Of a stretch of 64,000 nt of DNA, positions 53,328 through 62,015 are shown in pieces. The position numbers and the translations under genes were made by a program. The DNA comes from Paraburkholderia sp. BCC1886 (GTDB lineage Bacteria; Pseudomonadota; Gammaproteobacteria; Burkholderiales; Burkholderiaceae), in the NCBI RefSeq assembly GCF_900996245.1, contig NZ_CAAJGK010000041.1, positions 248,001 to 312,000 of the forward strand, written 5' to 3'. A model generated the notes under the pieces. The model did no database searches, was not told the DNA's origin, and saw nothing but the letters and a program-made list of their open reading frames with translations. How positions within the stretch are numbered: the stretch's first letter is position 1; each line of letters opens with the position of its first letter.

Positions 53328-53411
53328 GGTCGACGTCCTGTGGCGTGCCGGAAAAAAGGCGGTGACACCCCGCGGCCGGCGCTGCCAGGCATGTTACCGC
53401 AGGTTGGAGGC

Positions 53412-53443
53412 GGGGTTGGGTTTGGGGGTGGGATGGGTTGGGG
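53412..53443 (+). repeat. G-quadruplex-type run upstream of the RsbQ-like gene
   Basis: Six runs of three or more G (53412-53415, 53418-53420, 53424-53428, 53430-53432, 53435-53437, 53440-53443) are separated by one to three bases. This matches the G4 consensus. It lies 85-116 bp upstream of the RsbQ start, in the strand opposite to the gene (its non-transcribed face carries C runs). Confidence 0.75.
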
Positions 53444-53581
53444 TTAACCGGCCGCCTGAATGTCTTTCAATGCGTCCGGATGTTTGACCGCTACACGCAA
53501 GAGCGTTTGCGCGGCCCCGCTGCAAGCACGGAATCGCGTTTTTCCAGCCTTGACTGGAACCTCATCGAACCAAACCCCGCC

Positions 53582-54484
53582 TTACCTCGTCTCGATCACC
53601 GGCTGCGGCGCCGCTACCGGCTCCGCGCCAAACCGCTCGTATTGTGAAATCACCTGCGCGCCGAACAGCAACAGCGTGGCGAGCCATTCGAGACTGAACA
53701 GAATCACGATCGCCATCGTCAACGAGCCATACACCACGCTGACCTGCGAGAGCGTGGCGAAGTACCAGACCAGCACATGCCGCGTGATCTCCCAGAGCGC
53801 CGCGGCGACAATGCCGCCGAACAGCGCATGCTTGAGCGAAGGCCGGCCCACCGGCATCACCAGATAGATGGACGTTAAAACGAAAACCTCGCCCGCGAGC
53901 CCCAGCAGATAGAGCACCACGCGCGCCAGACCTTGTAGCGAGACGTGCGCGCCGAAGAGGTCGATACCTTCGGCGCCGACGGCTTCCAGTCCGCTCGACA
54001 CGAACGTGACGATCAGCAAACCGATGCCGAGAAACAGGATGTAGCAATAGGGCAGCAACGCGGAAAGCAGAAAATGCCGCCGCCTGACCACGACGCGATG
54101 CACGAAGATCAACGACATCGCGTTTTCCAGCACCGTGAAGGCAAGCGAGCTGAAAAAGATCATTGTGAGCAACAGCACCCAGCCGATCACCGCACGATGC
54201 GCGAGGAAATTGGCGAGTTCATGCACGAGCGCCTTCGACTGACCGGGCACGAGCCATTGTAAAAGGTGACCCAGTGCGGCCAGTAATACCGGTTGTGGGA
54301 CTACCCGCGACAGGGCGATCACGATCAGGATCATCAACGGCACGATCGACAGCAGCGCGTAGTAGGCGACCGCGCCGGCCAGTAGCAAGCCCTGATTGGC
54401 GCGGAACGCCTTCAACGTCTGCAGCAGAAACCTGCCGGGATGTTTCGCGATATACAGCGCGTGTTCGTCGATAAAGGCGGGCAT
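53582..54484 (-). CDS. YihY/BrkB family membrane protein
   Basis: This 300-residue inner-membrane protein has six helices. Family marks are AYYALLSIVPLMILIVIALS in helix 1 and GGIVAAALWEITRHVLVWYF in the second half. It was once called RNase BN in E. coli by error; the family's role is unknown, possibly in transport. The start at 54484 has few upstream signals. It is 196 bp from the divergent nuclease gene. Confidence 0.9.
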   Translation of the reverse strand: MPAFIDEHALYIAKHPGRFLLQTLKAFRANQGLLLAGAVAYYALLSIVPLMILIVIALSRVVPQPVLLAALGHLLQWLVPGQSKALVHELANFLAHRAVIGWVLLLTMIFFSSLAFTVLENAMSLIFVHRVVVRRRHFLLSALLPYCYILFLGIGLLIVTFVSSGLEAVGAEGIDLFGAHVSLQGLARVVLYLLGLAGEVFVLTSIYLVMPVGRPSLKHALFGGIVAAALWEITRHVLVWYFATLSQVSVVYGSLTMAIVILFSLEWLATLLLFGAQVISQYERFGAEPVAAPQPVIETR

Positions 54485-54680
54485 GGTGTCTCACGGCGCC
54501 GCGTTGGGATTAAAACGCGGCAAGGTCGAACGCAGTAGTGGGAACGCTTGTCATGGAATGAAGCAATATTGCCGCCACGTCGGACGGTTTCCATCTCGCC
54601 GCTCGCCGCTTCATGGTGACCCGGCGACTGGAATGCGGTTTGCTTGAACGCTTTGGCCAATTCCACTCCACGGATTCCCT

Positions 54681-55757
54681 TTGAACCTTGCCTCCGATCA
54701 GTCCGATCTCGTCGTCGCGCGACCCGAAGGACTTTATTGTCCGCCGGGCGACTTCTACATCGACCCATGGCGGCCGGTCGAACGCGCGGTGGTCACGCAT
54801 GCGCATTCCGACCACGCGCGGTTCGGGCATCGGCATTACCTCGCGTCGGAGGCTGGGGCAGGTGTTCTGCTGTCCCGTCTCCCGGGTATTTCGTTGCAAA
54901 CGCTCCCATATGGCGAGACGCTCGCGATCGGCGACACCACCGTTTCGTTGCATCCGGCCGGACATGTGCTGGGATCGTCCCAGGTACGCATCGAACATGC
55001 GGGCCGCGTGTGGGTCGCTTCGGGCGACTACAAGCTCGACCCCGACCCGACATGCGACGCGTTCGAACCGGTGCGCTGCGATACGTTCATCACCGAATCG
55101 ACGTTCGGTCTGCCGATCTACCGATGGGACGAGCCGCGCACGCTTTTCGAAGGCGTCGATGCCTGGTGGCGGCATAACGCCTCCGAAGGCCGTGCGTCGG
55201 TGCTGTTCTGCTATTCGTTCGGCAAGGCGCAACGCGTGCTGGCCAGTGTCGATGCGGGTATCGGTCCGATCTTCTGTCACGGCGCGGTCGAGCCGCTCAA
55301 TCGCGCGTATCGCGAGGCCGGTGTCCGCTTGCCGCCGGTACGTCCGGTCAGCGAAATCGCGGTCAAGGACAAAGCCATGTTCCGCGAGGCGCTGATCGTC
55401 GCGCCGCCCTCGGCGCAAGGCAGCACGTGGCTCAAACGTTTCGGCGACTACAGCGACGCGTTTGCGTCGGGCTGGATGCGTCTGCGCGGCGCGCGACGCC
55501 GACGCGGTGTGGACCGTGGCTTCGTGCTGTCCGATCACGCCGATTGGCCCGGCCTGCAAACCGCCATTCAGGCCACCGGCGCGCAGCGGGTGATCGTCAC
55601 GCACGGGTCGGTGGAACCGATGGTGCGATGGTTGCGCGAGCAAGGACTCGAAGCGGGCGCGTTCGAAACGCAATACGGCGACGACACGGTCGAGGCAGAC
55701 GCGGCCGGTGCGGACGAAGCCGCATCGACCGTCGCTGTCGAAGCGAACGCACCATGA
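54681..55757 (+). CDS. Ligase-associated MBL-fold DNA exonuclease
   Basis: This 358-residue metallo-beta-lactamase fold protein carries the metal motif VTHAHSDHARFGH (residues about 39-51) and the beta-CASP type region FITESTFGLPIYRW. The later His in HGAVEP and the final HGSVEP motif fit the family. It occurs with an ATP-dependent DNA ligase and, in many bacteria, with a helicase and phosphoesterase, as a DNA repair set. Only the ligase is here, with a four-base ATGA overlap. The start TTG 54681 is the longest plausible one; the Shine-Dalgarno is weak. Confidence 0.88.
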   Translation: MNLASDQSDLVVARPEGLYCPPGDFYIDPWRPVERAVVTHAHSDHARFGHRHYLASEAGAGVLLSRLPGISLQTLPYGETLAIGDTTVSLHPAGHVLGSSQVRIEHAGRVWVASGDYKLDPDPTCDAFEPVRCDTFITESTFGLPIYRWDEPRTLFEGVDAWWRHNASEGRASVLFCYSFGKAQRVLASVDAGIGPIFCHGAVEPLNRAYREAGVRLPPVRPVSEIAVKDKAMFREALIVAPPSAQGSTWLKRFGDYSDAFASGWMRLRGARRRRGVDRGFVLSDHADWPGLQTAIQATGAQRVIVTHGSVEPMVRWLREQGLEAGAFETQYGDDTVEADAAGADEAASTVAVEANAP

Positions 55758-57436
55758 AACGCTTCGCCGCGCTATACACGGCGCTCGACGCCACCACTTC
55801 AACGCACGACAAACTGGCCGCGCTCACCGCGTACTTCTCAGTGGCCGCGCCGGAAGACGCGGCGTGGGCGGCTTATTTTCTCGCCGGCGGCAAGCCGCGG
55901 CAGTCGGTGCCGACGCGGCTCCTGAGCGAGATCGCACGCGAACGGGCCGGTTTGCCGCCGTGGCTGTTCGAAGAGTCGTATCACGCGGTCGGCGATCTCG
56001 CCGAGACCATCGCGCACATTCTGCCGCCCGCGCAACGCGATTCCGAACTCGGCCTCACGCAATGGATCGAGCAACGTGTGCTGCCACTGCGCGGCGTCGC
56101 GCCGGAGACCTTGCGCGAGCGTCTGCTCGGCTATTGGGACGAACTCGACTGGGGCGGCCGGTTTCTGCTGACCAAACTGATTGGTGGAGGCTTCCGGGTT
56201 GGGGTGGCGCGACAACTCGTCGTGCGTGCTCTCGCAGAAGTTGCCGGCGTCGATCACAAACGGATTGCGCAACGGATGGTGGGCTGGACGGACGCGCGGC
56301 AGAAACCGGACGCGGCGCGTTATCTCCGGCTGATTGCGCCCGAGGTATCGAGTGCAGAAGGCGAAGCGCAATCCGGGGACGCGCTGCACGATAGCGATAT
56401 CGGCTTACCGTATCCCTTCTTTCTGGCGCACCCGTTGCAGACCGAGCCGGCTACGCTCGGCGATCCATCGCATTGGCAGATCGAGTGGAAGTGGGATGGC
56501 ATTCGCGCGCAGCTCGTCAAACGGGCGGGACGCGTGTGGTTGTGGTCGCGTGGTGAGGATCTGATTACCGAGCGTTTTCCCGAAGTCGCTTCGTTGGGTG
56601 AGGTCTTGCCCGACGGCTTCGTGATCGACGGTGAGATTCTGGCGTGGGAGCAGGGCGCGAGCGCGCCGTTGCCGTTTGCCCGATTGCAGCCGCGCATTGC
56701 CCGCAAGACATTGAGCAAAAAAATTCTCGCCGATTCGCCGGCGACTTTTCTCGCGTACGACCTGCTGGAAGCGCACGGAAAAGACTTGCGCATGACGCCG
56801 TTGGCGGATCGACGAGCGCAACTCGATGCTTTAGCCGGAGAACTGCGCGGCACGTCGATGCATGACCTCTTGCGCGTGTCTCCACTCGTCGAATCGAGCG
56901 ACTGGCAAACGCTCGCCGCTTTGCGCGACGAGAGTCGGGGCCGCGGTGTGGAAGGGCTGATGCTCAAGGAACGCCAGTCGATGTATGGCGTCGGCCGTAC
57001 CAAAGCGTCAGGCACGTGGTGGAAGTGGAAGGTCGAGCCTTATGCGATCGACGCCGTGCTGCTATATGCCCAGCGCGGTCACGGGCGCCGGGCAAGTCTT
57101 TATACCGACTTCACGTTTGCGGTCTGGGACGAAGCCGATGGTGTGCGCACGCTGGTACCGTTCGCCAAGGCCTATTCCGGCCTGACCGATGAAGAGATGC
57201 GCAAAGTGGATGCCATCGTGCGCAAAACCACGATCGAGAAGTTCGGTCCCGTGCGCAGCGTGACGCCGACGCTTGTTTTCGAAATCGGCTTCGAAGGTAT
57301 TCAGGCGAGTCCACGACATAAGTCGGGCATCGCAGTCCGCTTTCCCCGCATGTTGCGCTGGCGCACCGATAAGGCAATTGAAGACGCCGACACGCTGACG
57401 ATGCTGAAGGGCTTTATCGATGAGCATGCGGGATAA
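55754..57436 (+). CDS. ATP-dependent DNA ligase
   Basis: This 560-residue ligase has an N-terminal DNA-binding helical domain (1-200), a nucleotidyltransferase domain with adenylated Lys246 in WQIEWKWDGIRAQL (motif I, KWDGIR) and motifs DGEILAW and GVEGLMLKER. An OB-fold C-terminal domain ends it, with WWKWKVEPYAIDAVLLYAQ (motif V). It seals nicks using ATP, alongside the NAD-dependent LigA that is expected elsewhere. It is coupled to the MBL exonuclease by a four-base overlap. No Ku gene is next to it. Confidence 0.92.
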   Translation: MKRFAALYTALDATTSTHDKLAALTAYFSVAAPEDAAWAAYFLAGGKPRQSVPTRLLSEIARERAGLPPWLFEESYHAVGDLAETIAHILPPAQRDSELGLTQWIEQRVLPLRGVAPETLRERLLGYWDELDWGGRFLLTKLIGGGFRVGVARQLVVRALAEVAGVDHKRIAQRMVGWTDARQKPDAARYLRLIAPEVSSAEGEAQSGDALHDSDIGLPYPFFLAHPLQTEPATLGDPSHWQIEWKWDGIRAQLVKRAGRVWLWSRGEDLITERFPEVASLGEVLPDGFVIDGEILAWEQGASAPLPFARLQPRIARKTLSKKILADSPATFLAYDLLEAHGKDLRMTPLADRRAQLDALAGELRGTSMHDLLRVSPLVESSDWQTLAALRDESRGRGVEGLMLKERQSMYGVGRTKASGTWWKWKVEPYAIDAVLLYAQRGHGRRASLYTDFTFAVWDEADGVRTLVPFAKAYSGLTDEEMRKVDAIVRKTTIEKFGPVRSVTPTLVFEIGFEGIQASPRHKSGIAVRFPRMLRWRTDKAIEDADTLTMLKGFIDEHAG

Positions 57437-57862
57437 CCCCAGCACGCGATTAGTTCGGCTTCCCGAAGTTTGGGTAGTGTCGTATTCACGCAAAACAATA
57501 CGAACGTTGGACGTGCGACAGCGGCGCAATTATTTGCGCACCAAACCGATGTTTTAGTTGGGGCGTGCAATGCACGCGGCGCGGCGCCTTGCACCAATCG
57601 AGGGTGTTTTACGGGCCGGTCGCGCTGCATGCGTAATCGTCGGTTCATGGTCTGGAAGCGGGAAAACCCGCAGGCGCAACGACGTTCAGTAGGCTAAGGT
57701 GCTCAAAAGAGTACCTGTTGCGATGCCTCTCTGCGCAAACGTGCCGAACCGAAGTAAATCCCTAATAAAGAGTCGAGGCCAGCAATCCGGCAGGAGCGGA
57801 TTTTGCGCGCTATCGCACAGCGTGCGCGGAAAAATGCAAGGCGCGGGGAATCAGCCAAGGAG
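57437..57862. other. 426-bp gene-free interval before the response regulator
   Basis: No gene or known RNA is recognised. A short hairpin GCGGG-AAAA-CCCGC lies at 57658-57671, and AT-rich stretches near 57750-57800 may hold the promoter of the response regulator. The longest open frames lack a Shine-Dalgarno. Confidence 0.5.
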
Positions 57863-58333
57863 ATGAATGTGACGTTTAACGACAGCATGGACGATAGCGA
57901 TAACGACGACGTCGTAGTATGGCGGCCGATTCAGTACGCCATGACATCGCATCGTCGCGTGCTGGTGGTGGACGATTACCGCGAGGCCGCCGACGCATTG
58001 CAGATGCTGCTCAATGCCGACGGCTTCGAATGCCGCGCGCTGGAAGACCCACTCGCGGTATGCGAACTGGCGTGCGAGTGGCAACCGTTCGCCGTGGTGC
58101 TCGACATCAGGATGCCCGGGCTCGACGGGCTTGAACTGGCGCGTCGACTGCGCGCCGATCCATCGACCAAAGACATGTTGCTGGTGGCCTGTACCGCTGC
58201 CGCGTCCAGCGACGACCGCGCGCGTGCCCGTGCAGTCGGTTTCGACGCACATTGCGCGAAGCCGCTGACGCCTGAACGGCTGCTACGTGTACTCGAATCG
58301 GCGGCGGCCGTGCACGAGGCCGGCCGTCCCTGA
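57863..58333 (+). CDS. Single-domain response regulator (REC only)
   Basis: This 156-residue protein has about 30 leading residues and one receiver domain (about 34-150). It has VLVVDDYREAADAL (acidic pocket), phospho-acceptor Asp in VVLDIRMPGLDGLELA, Thr in VACTAAAS and Lys in AHCAKPLTPERL. There is no output domain. It may act as a shuttle, or as a sink, for a hybrid kinase such as the one at 50177. AAGGAG sits immediately before ATG 57863; GTG 57869 has the better six-base spacing and may be the real start. Confidence 0.87.
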   Translation: MNVTFNDSMDDSDNDDVVVWRPIQYAMTSHRRVLVVDDYREAADALQMLLNADGFECRALEDPLAVCELACEWQPFAVVLDIRMPGLDGLELARRLRADPSTKDMLLVACTAAASSDDRARARAVGFDAHCAKPLTPERLLRVLESAAAVHEAGRP

Positions 58334-58351
58334 GCCGCCCGGCATAGCTCG

Positions 58352-59686
58352 CTAGAAGTTCTCCTCATCCGGCTCCGGACCGCGTGTCGGTCCGCTGGGC
58401 GCGGTGATCTTGACGGCGCGTCCCGTGCGCGCCGACTCGTAGATCGCTTCCACGATTTTCTGATCCTGCAGACCTTCTTCGCCCGGTGTATGCGGCGTTT
58501 GTCCCCGCACTACGCAGAGCGACATGTGATCGATCTCACGCGCAAACTGATCTACCGGATCGATACCGATCTGCGTCGTCGCATTTTTTCCTTCTATCAG
58601 TTCGCCGCGGCGTAGTTGCAAGCCGTTATAGCCGAATGCCGGATTCATTTCAGCCCAACTCTTGGCGCCTTGCAAACGGAAGAAGCGCGATTCGTGGCTG
58701 GCGTAGCTCGCCATGCAGGTCGCGGTCAAGCCGCTCGGAAAACGCAGCACGAAGTGCACGGACTGCTCGACTTCCTTGAAGCGTGGATCGTCGGTCGGTC
58801 GATACGTGCTGGCGATGACTTCATAAGGTTCTTCATTGCTGAGAAAGCGCGCAGCGTTCAGACAATAGATACCGACGTCGGGCAGGGGACCGCCGCCGGC
58901 GAGCGCGCGCTTCAGACGCCATTGAGTCGGGTCGCCGGCATTCTGCGAGTTTCCTGCGATAAATTCACGCAAGGGGCCCAGACGTTTTTCTTTCACCCAC
59001 TTCGCGACCATCCGGTCCATCGGTTCGTACTGACTGCGATACGCGATCATCAGGAGGCGTTGCGCTTTCTTGCAGGCGTCGATCATCTGCTGACATTCGG
59101 CGCTGCTGATGGCCATCGGCTTTTCGCACAGCACGTGCTTGCCCATCGCGGCTGCACGCACGGTGTACTCGGCATGCATGCTGTTCGGCAGAACGATATA
59201 GATCACCTGGACTTCGGGGTTATCGGCGAGCTTTTCGTAGGTCGTGTAGTTGTAGATAGCCGATTCACGAACGCCGTATTGGTGGGCGATTTTGCTGGCC
59301 TTTTCGCGGTCGCCGCTGACGAGTGCGACGACCCGGGAGTATTTCGATGCAGAGAGAGCCGGCAAAATCTGATTGAGCGACAGTCGGCCTAGTCCGACTA
59401 TCGCATAGCCGATGCGTCGGTCGGGCTCGGCATTCGCGTCGGGCGTGTTCTCGGCCTGGTCGGTCTCGGTGTCCTGAATGAGCGGCAGCTTGACGGTGTT
59501 CGGTGTGCCCGGCGTCGTGGCGGCGGCGAGCGCCTGACCGCTTGCGCCGGCCATTAACGCAGCCGCGACGCCGCTGCCGGTGCGTTGCAGGAAGTGGCGG
59601 CGTGGGTTGCCTGGGCGATCGGCTTCGGCGGGTTGGCTGTTTGGGGCGGGCGGGTCGTGCGGGTCGCGCTGATCGGTGGGCGTCAT
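58352..59686 (-). CDS. Tat-exported Gfo/Idh/MocA oxidoreductase (glucose-fructose oxidoreductase-like)
   Basis: This 444-residue protein begins with a twin-arginine signal (PRRHFLQRTGSGVAAALMAG, about residues 28-47), then a linker. The Rossmann NAD(P) domain starts with RIGYAIVGLGRLSLNQILPA, and a C-terminal Gfo/Idh/MocA domain follows. The dinucleotide-binding EKPMAIS motif (Lys of the catalytic EKP) and HVLCEKP are intact. Export with tightly bound NADP is known for glucose-fructose oxidoreductase of Zymomonas, so periplasmic sugar oxidation is likely. It faces the response-regulator gene. Confidence 0.9.
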   Translation of the reverse strand: MTPTDQRDPHDPPAPNSQPAEADRPGNPRRHFLQRTGSGVAAALMAGASGQALAAATTPGTPNTVKLPLIQDTETDQAENTPDANAEPDRRIGYAIVGLGRLSLNQILPALSASKYSRVVALVSGDREKASKIAHQYGVRESAIYNYTTYEKLADNPEVQVIYIVLPNSMHAEYTVRAAAMGKHVLCEKPMAISSAECQQMIDACKKAQRLLMIAYRSQYEPMDRMVAKWVKEKRLGPLREFIAGNSQNAGDPTQWRLKRALAGGGPLPDVGIYCLNAARFLSNEEPYEVIASTYRPTDDPRFKEVEQSVHFVLRFPSGLTATCMASYASHESRFFRLQGAKSWAEMNPAFGYNGLQLRRGELIEGKNATTQIGIDPVDQFAREIDHMSLCVVRGQTPHTPGEEGLQDQKIVEAIYESARTGRAVKITAPSGPTRGPEPDEENF

Positions 59687-59948
59687 GCGGCTTTCTCCTG
59701 TGTAGGCATCGGGGAATCGTAGGATCGGGCGCGCAAGCGGTGTTCCTTGTCGATTGCGAAGAGGGATGTCTCTGACAGGTGATAGCAGGTTCTCTTACTT
59801 GGCGTTTCACTGTGTCCTATTTTCTGGCTGGTAAATGCAGTCTGGACGTGTTTTTTAGGAATTGTCGGATAGGCCGGGCTGTGAATCTCCGGAAGAGTTG
59901 TGCCGCTGTGGGTTGTTAGCGGACCAATAAACTCGAGGAGAGGGAAGG

Positions 59949-60215
59949 ATGAGAGAGAGTGGGGTGAAGCGTTCTGTAATTCTGGACTACGACCAGAACA
60001 ACGAAAGGCTCAACGTGCGGCTGATAGACCGGGCCGAGCTGGCTCCGTCATTGACCGGTCTATTCACAGTCCCGATCTTGCTGGATGACTTCGATTTCAA
60101 ACTCGACGATGAATTCGCCCGTCGGCTCGGTGTAGCGATGCTCAACGCGATCGCTCTCGACCAACCGGACATCGAGAAATATATCAGTGTTACGAAGAAC
60201 CCGATTGAACGCTGA
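59949..60215 (+). CDS. Small unknown protein, first of a tandem paralog pair
   Basis: This 88-residue soluble protein starts after a clear Shine-Dalgarno (GAGGAGAGGGAAGG). Its second half shares LDDEFARRLGVAMLN with the next gene, and the similarity continues on both sides. No Cys, metal motif or membrane segment is seen. Family unknown. The gap to its paralog is 45 bp, so the two are probably one transcript. Confidence 0.72.
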   Translation: MRESGVKRSVILDYDQNNERLNVRLIDRAELAPSLTGLFTVPILLDDFDFKLDDEFARRLGVAMLNAIALDQPDIEKYISVTKNPIER

Positions 60216-60260
60216 CCTGATAGCAGCGACGCTGCATCCTGAATTTTTTCTCAAAAGCAA

Positions 60261-60521
60261 ATGCCCAAACATTCCCCCTATGCCATCATCGTGACTTATG
60301 TCGAGGATTGCCAGCAGCTTATGGTTCAGGCGGTCGATCCACAAAAGCTGCGCACCGTCGTTGCAGGCAAGCTCGAAATGCCTATCGAATTAGACGCATT
60401 CGATCTCAACCTGGACGACGAATTCGCACGAAGGCTCGGTGTAGCAATGCTTAATCTGATCGCACTGGGTCAGCCCGTCATAGAGCAATACATGAACGTC
60501 ACTCAGCAGCCCATCGAATGA
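60261..60521 (+). CDS. Small unknown protein, second of a tandem paralog pair
   Basis: This 86-residue protein is a paralog of the preceding one, identical over LDDEFARRLGVAMLN, with a variable N-terminal half (YAIIVTYVEDCQQLMVQAVD). Strong conservation in the C-terminal half and divergence in the N-terminal half suggest a shared fold or partner with different specificity. The Shine-Dalgarno is weak, so translation may depend on coupling to the first gene. It is convergent with the binding-protein gene, with 14 bp between the ends. Confidence 0.7.
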   Translation: MPKHSPYAIIVTYVEDCQQLMVQAVDPQKLRTVVAGKLEMPIELDAFDLNLDDEFARRLGVAMLNLIALGQPVIEQYMNVTQQPIE

Positions 60522-60535
60522 CACTCCACAAACCC

Positions 60536-61444
60536 TCAATGAATCGGATCATCAATCGGAAAATCCGGCCTCGCATCTTTCGCCGCCAGTCCCCACTTCC
60601 TGATCAGCCCGTCATAGACACCGCTCTGCTTCAACTTCAGCAGCGCCTTCTGCACTGCACCGGCAAAGCGCTTTCCATTTTCATCGGTACCAAAACCAAT
60701 CCCATACGACGAGTTGTAATAGAAGAACAACGCCTTATACCGGTTCGGAAACTTCTCGATGTTGTAACTCGCCGACGGCGAATCGATCCACACGACCTGA
60801 CTCGCGCCATTCGTGAGCGATAAGAGCGTCATGTTCGTATCCGGATAGGTCGCGATGGTAATCGCCTTCTTGTCCTGCGCGACACATCTGGCGCTCAGGT
60901 CGGTCGCCTGTTGCATGGGTGCAGTGCCTCTCGGCAGAGCAATCTGCAAGCCACACAAGTCGTCCAGCGACTTGACGGTCAGCGCGCTTTTCGCCGTTGC
61001 AACGATAGTCTGCCCAATGTTGAGATAATCGACGAACGTCACCTTGCCATGCCGTGAAGGAAAGTCTCCTAGCGAGAGCAGTACATCGAATCGATTTGCG
61101 TTGAGACCAGGAATAAGCGAGTCGAACGACGCCTGCGCGAAGTTCAACTTGAGTCCGAGCACTTTAGCCGCAGCGGTAAGCAACTCAGGTGCGAAGCCAG
61201 CAATCTCACCATCGTCGTCGACGAACTTGATGGGCGCAATCTCCGGATTAACTGCGACCGTAATCGTCTTTCGCTGACGAAAAACTTCCGGTACCAGCGC
61301 GGCTAATGTCGGATCCGTCTGAACCGCGGCGAGTGCCGGTGAATCCGCAGCCTGAGCCAGCGGGACCACGCACGCAATACCGCCGAGCGCGATGGCAGAA
61401 GAGACCGCAGCCCGCGCAAGCAGATCGAAGCACCTGTTAGTCAT
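60536..61444 (-). CDS. Periplasmic solute-binding protein (SBP_bac_3)
   Basis: This 302-residue exported protein has a signal peptide (about 1-32, ending near LAQAADSP) and an SBP_bac_3 domain. It has IAPIKFVDDDGEIAGFAPELL and GLNANRFDVLLSLGDFPSRH. MTNRCFDLL at 61444 is the likely start; upstream codons are not conserved. It belongs with the ABC ATPase at the right edge and the flavin enzymes between, as a probable sulfur-compound or amino-acid importer. It is the last gene of the cluster. Confidence 0.86.
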   Translation of the reverse strand: MTNRCFDLLARAAVSSAIALGGIACVVPLAQAADSPALAAVQTDPTLAALVPEVFRQRKTITVAVNPEIAPIKFVDDDGEIAGFAPELLTAAAKVLGLKLNFAQASFDSLIPGLNANRFDVLLSLGDFPSRHGKVTFVDYLNIGQTIVATAKSALTVKSLDDLCGLQIALPRGTAPMQQATDLSARCVAQDKKAITIATYPDTNMTLLSLTNGASQVVWIDSPSASYNIEKFPNRYKALFFYYNSSYGIGFGTDENGKRFAGAVQKALLKLKQSGVYDGLIRKWGLAAKDARPDFPIDDPIH

Positions 61445-61494
61445 TGGTTTGCCGTAGTGGAGGGTCAAAAAATACATTGAATTAAGAATGCCGC

Positions 61495-62001
61495 TCATCG
61501 CACTTCCAGTGCGGTCGAAGCAAAACTCCGTCGATGCCACAACAGGCAACTCGCGGCAGGATCGGCATGCACTTTCGTGGCGATGATTTCTCCCACGAAA
61601 ATCGTATGCGAATAGCCGTTATGCTTTGCGAGCACTTTGCAATCGAGCGCCACGACGCTATCGATAAGAATCGGCGCACCGCTTTTCCCGGTAGTCCATC
61701 GCATCAAATCGAAACGCTCGGAGCCTTTCAGTTCCGCGAAACGCTGTGCGACGTCTTTCTGCTCCGCGGACAGTAGATTCACCGCGAATACCCCGGAGCG
61801 TGCAATCACATCGTGGGCACTAGCCGACCGGTTCACGCAGACGAGCAACGTCGGCGGATCGGCGGACAGGCTGCAGACCGAAGTCGCGATCAACCCGAAT
61901 GGCAAGCGGTTCTCGGTGGTGGTAACCGCCGTGACGCCGTTGGTGAAGCGCGCCATCGCATTGCGAAAAAGGTCGGCTTGGGGATTGGTGTCGGTGCTCA
62001 T
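61495..62001 (-). CDS. Flavin reductase-like protein
   Basis: This 168-residue protein has the HpaC/flavin-reductase fold with MARFTNGVTAVTT, FGLIATSVCSLSADPPTLLVCVNRS and HTIFVGEIIA. It should deliver reduced FMN to a two-component monooxygenase. The NtaA/DszA-type gene 14 bp upstream is the obvious partner. The start MSTDTNPQADLFRN at 62001 follows AGGTACCTTC. Confidence 0.88.
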   Translation of the reverse strand: MSTDTNPQADLFRNAMARFTNGVTAVTTTENRLPFGLIATSVCSLSADPPTLLVCVNRSASAHDVIARSGVFAVNLLSAEQKDVAQRFAELKGSERFDLMRWTTGKSGAPILIDSVVALDCKVLAKHNGYSHTIFVGEIIATKVHADPAASCLLWHRRSFASTALEVR

Positions 62002-62015
62002 GAAGGTACCTCGAA

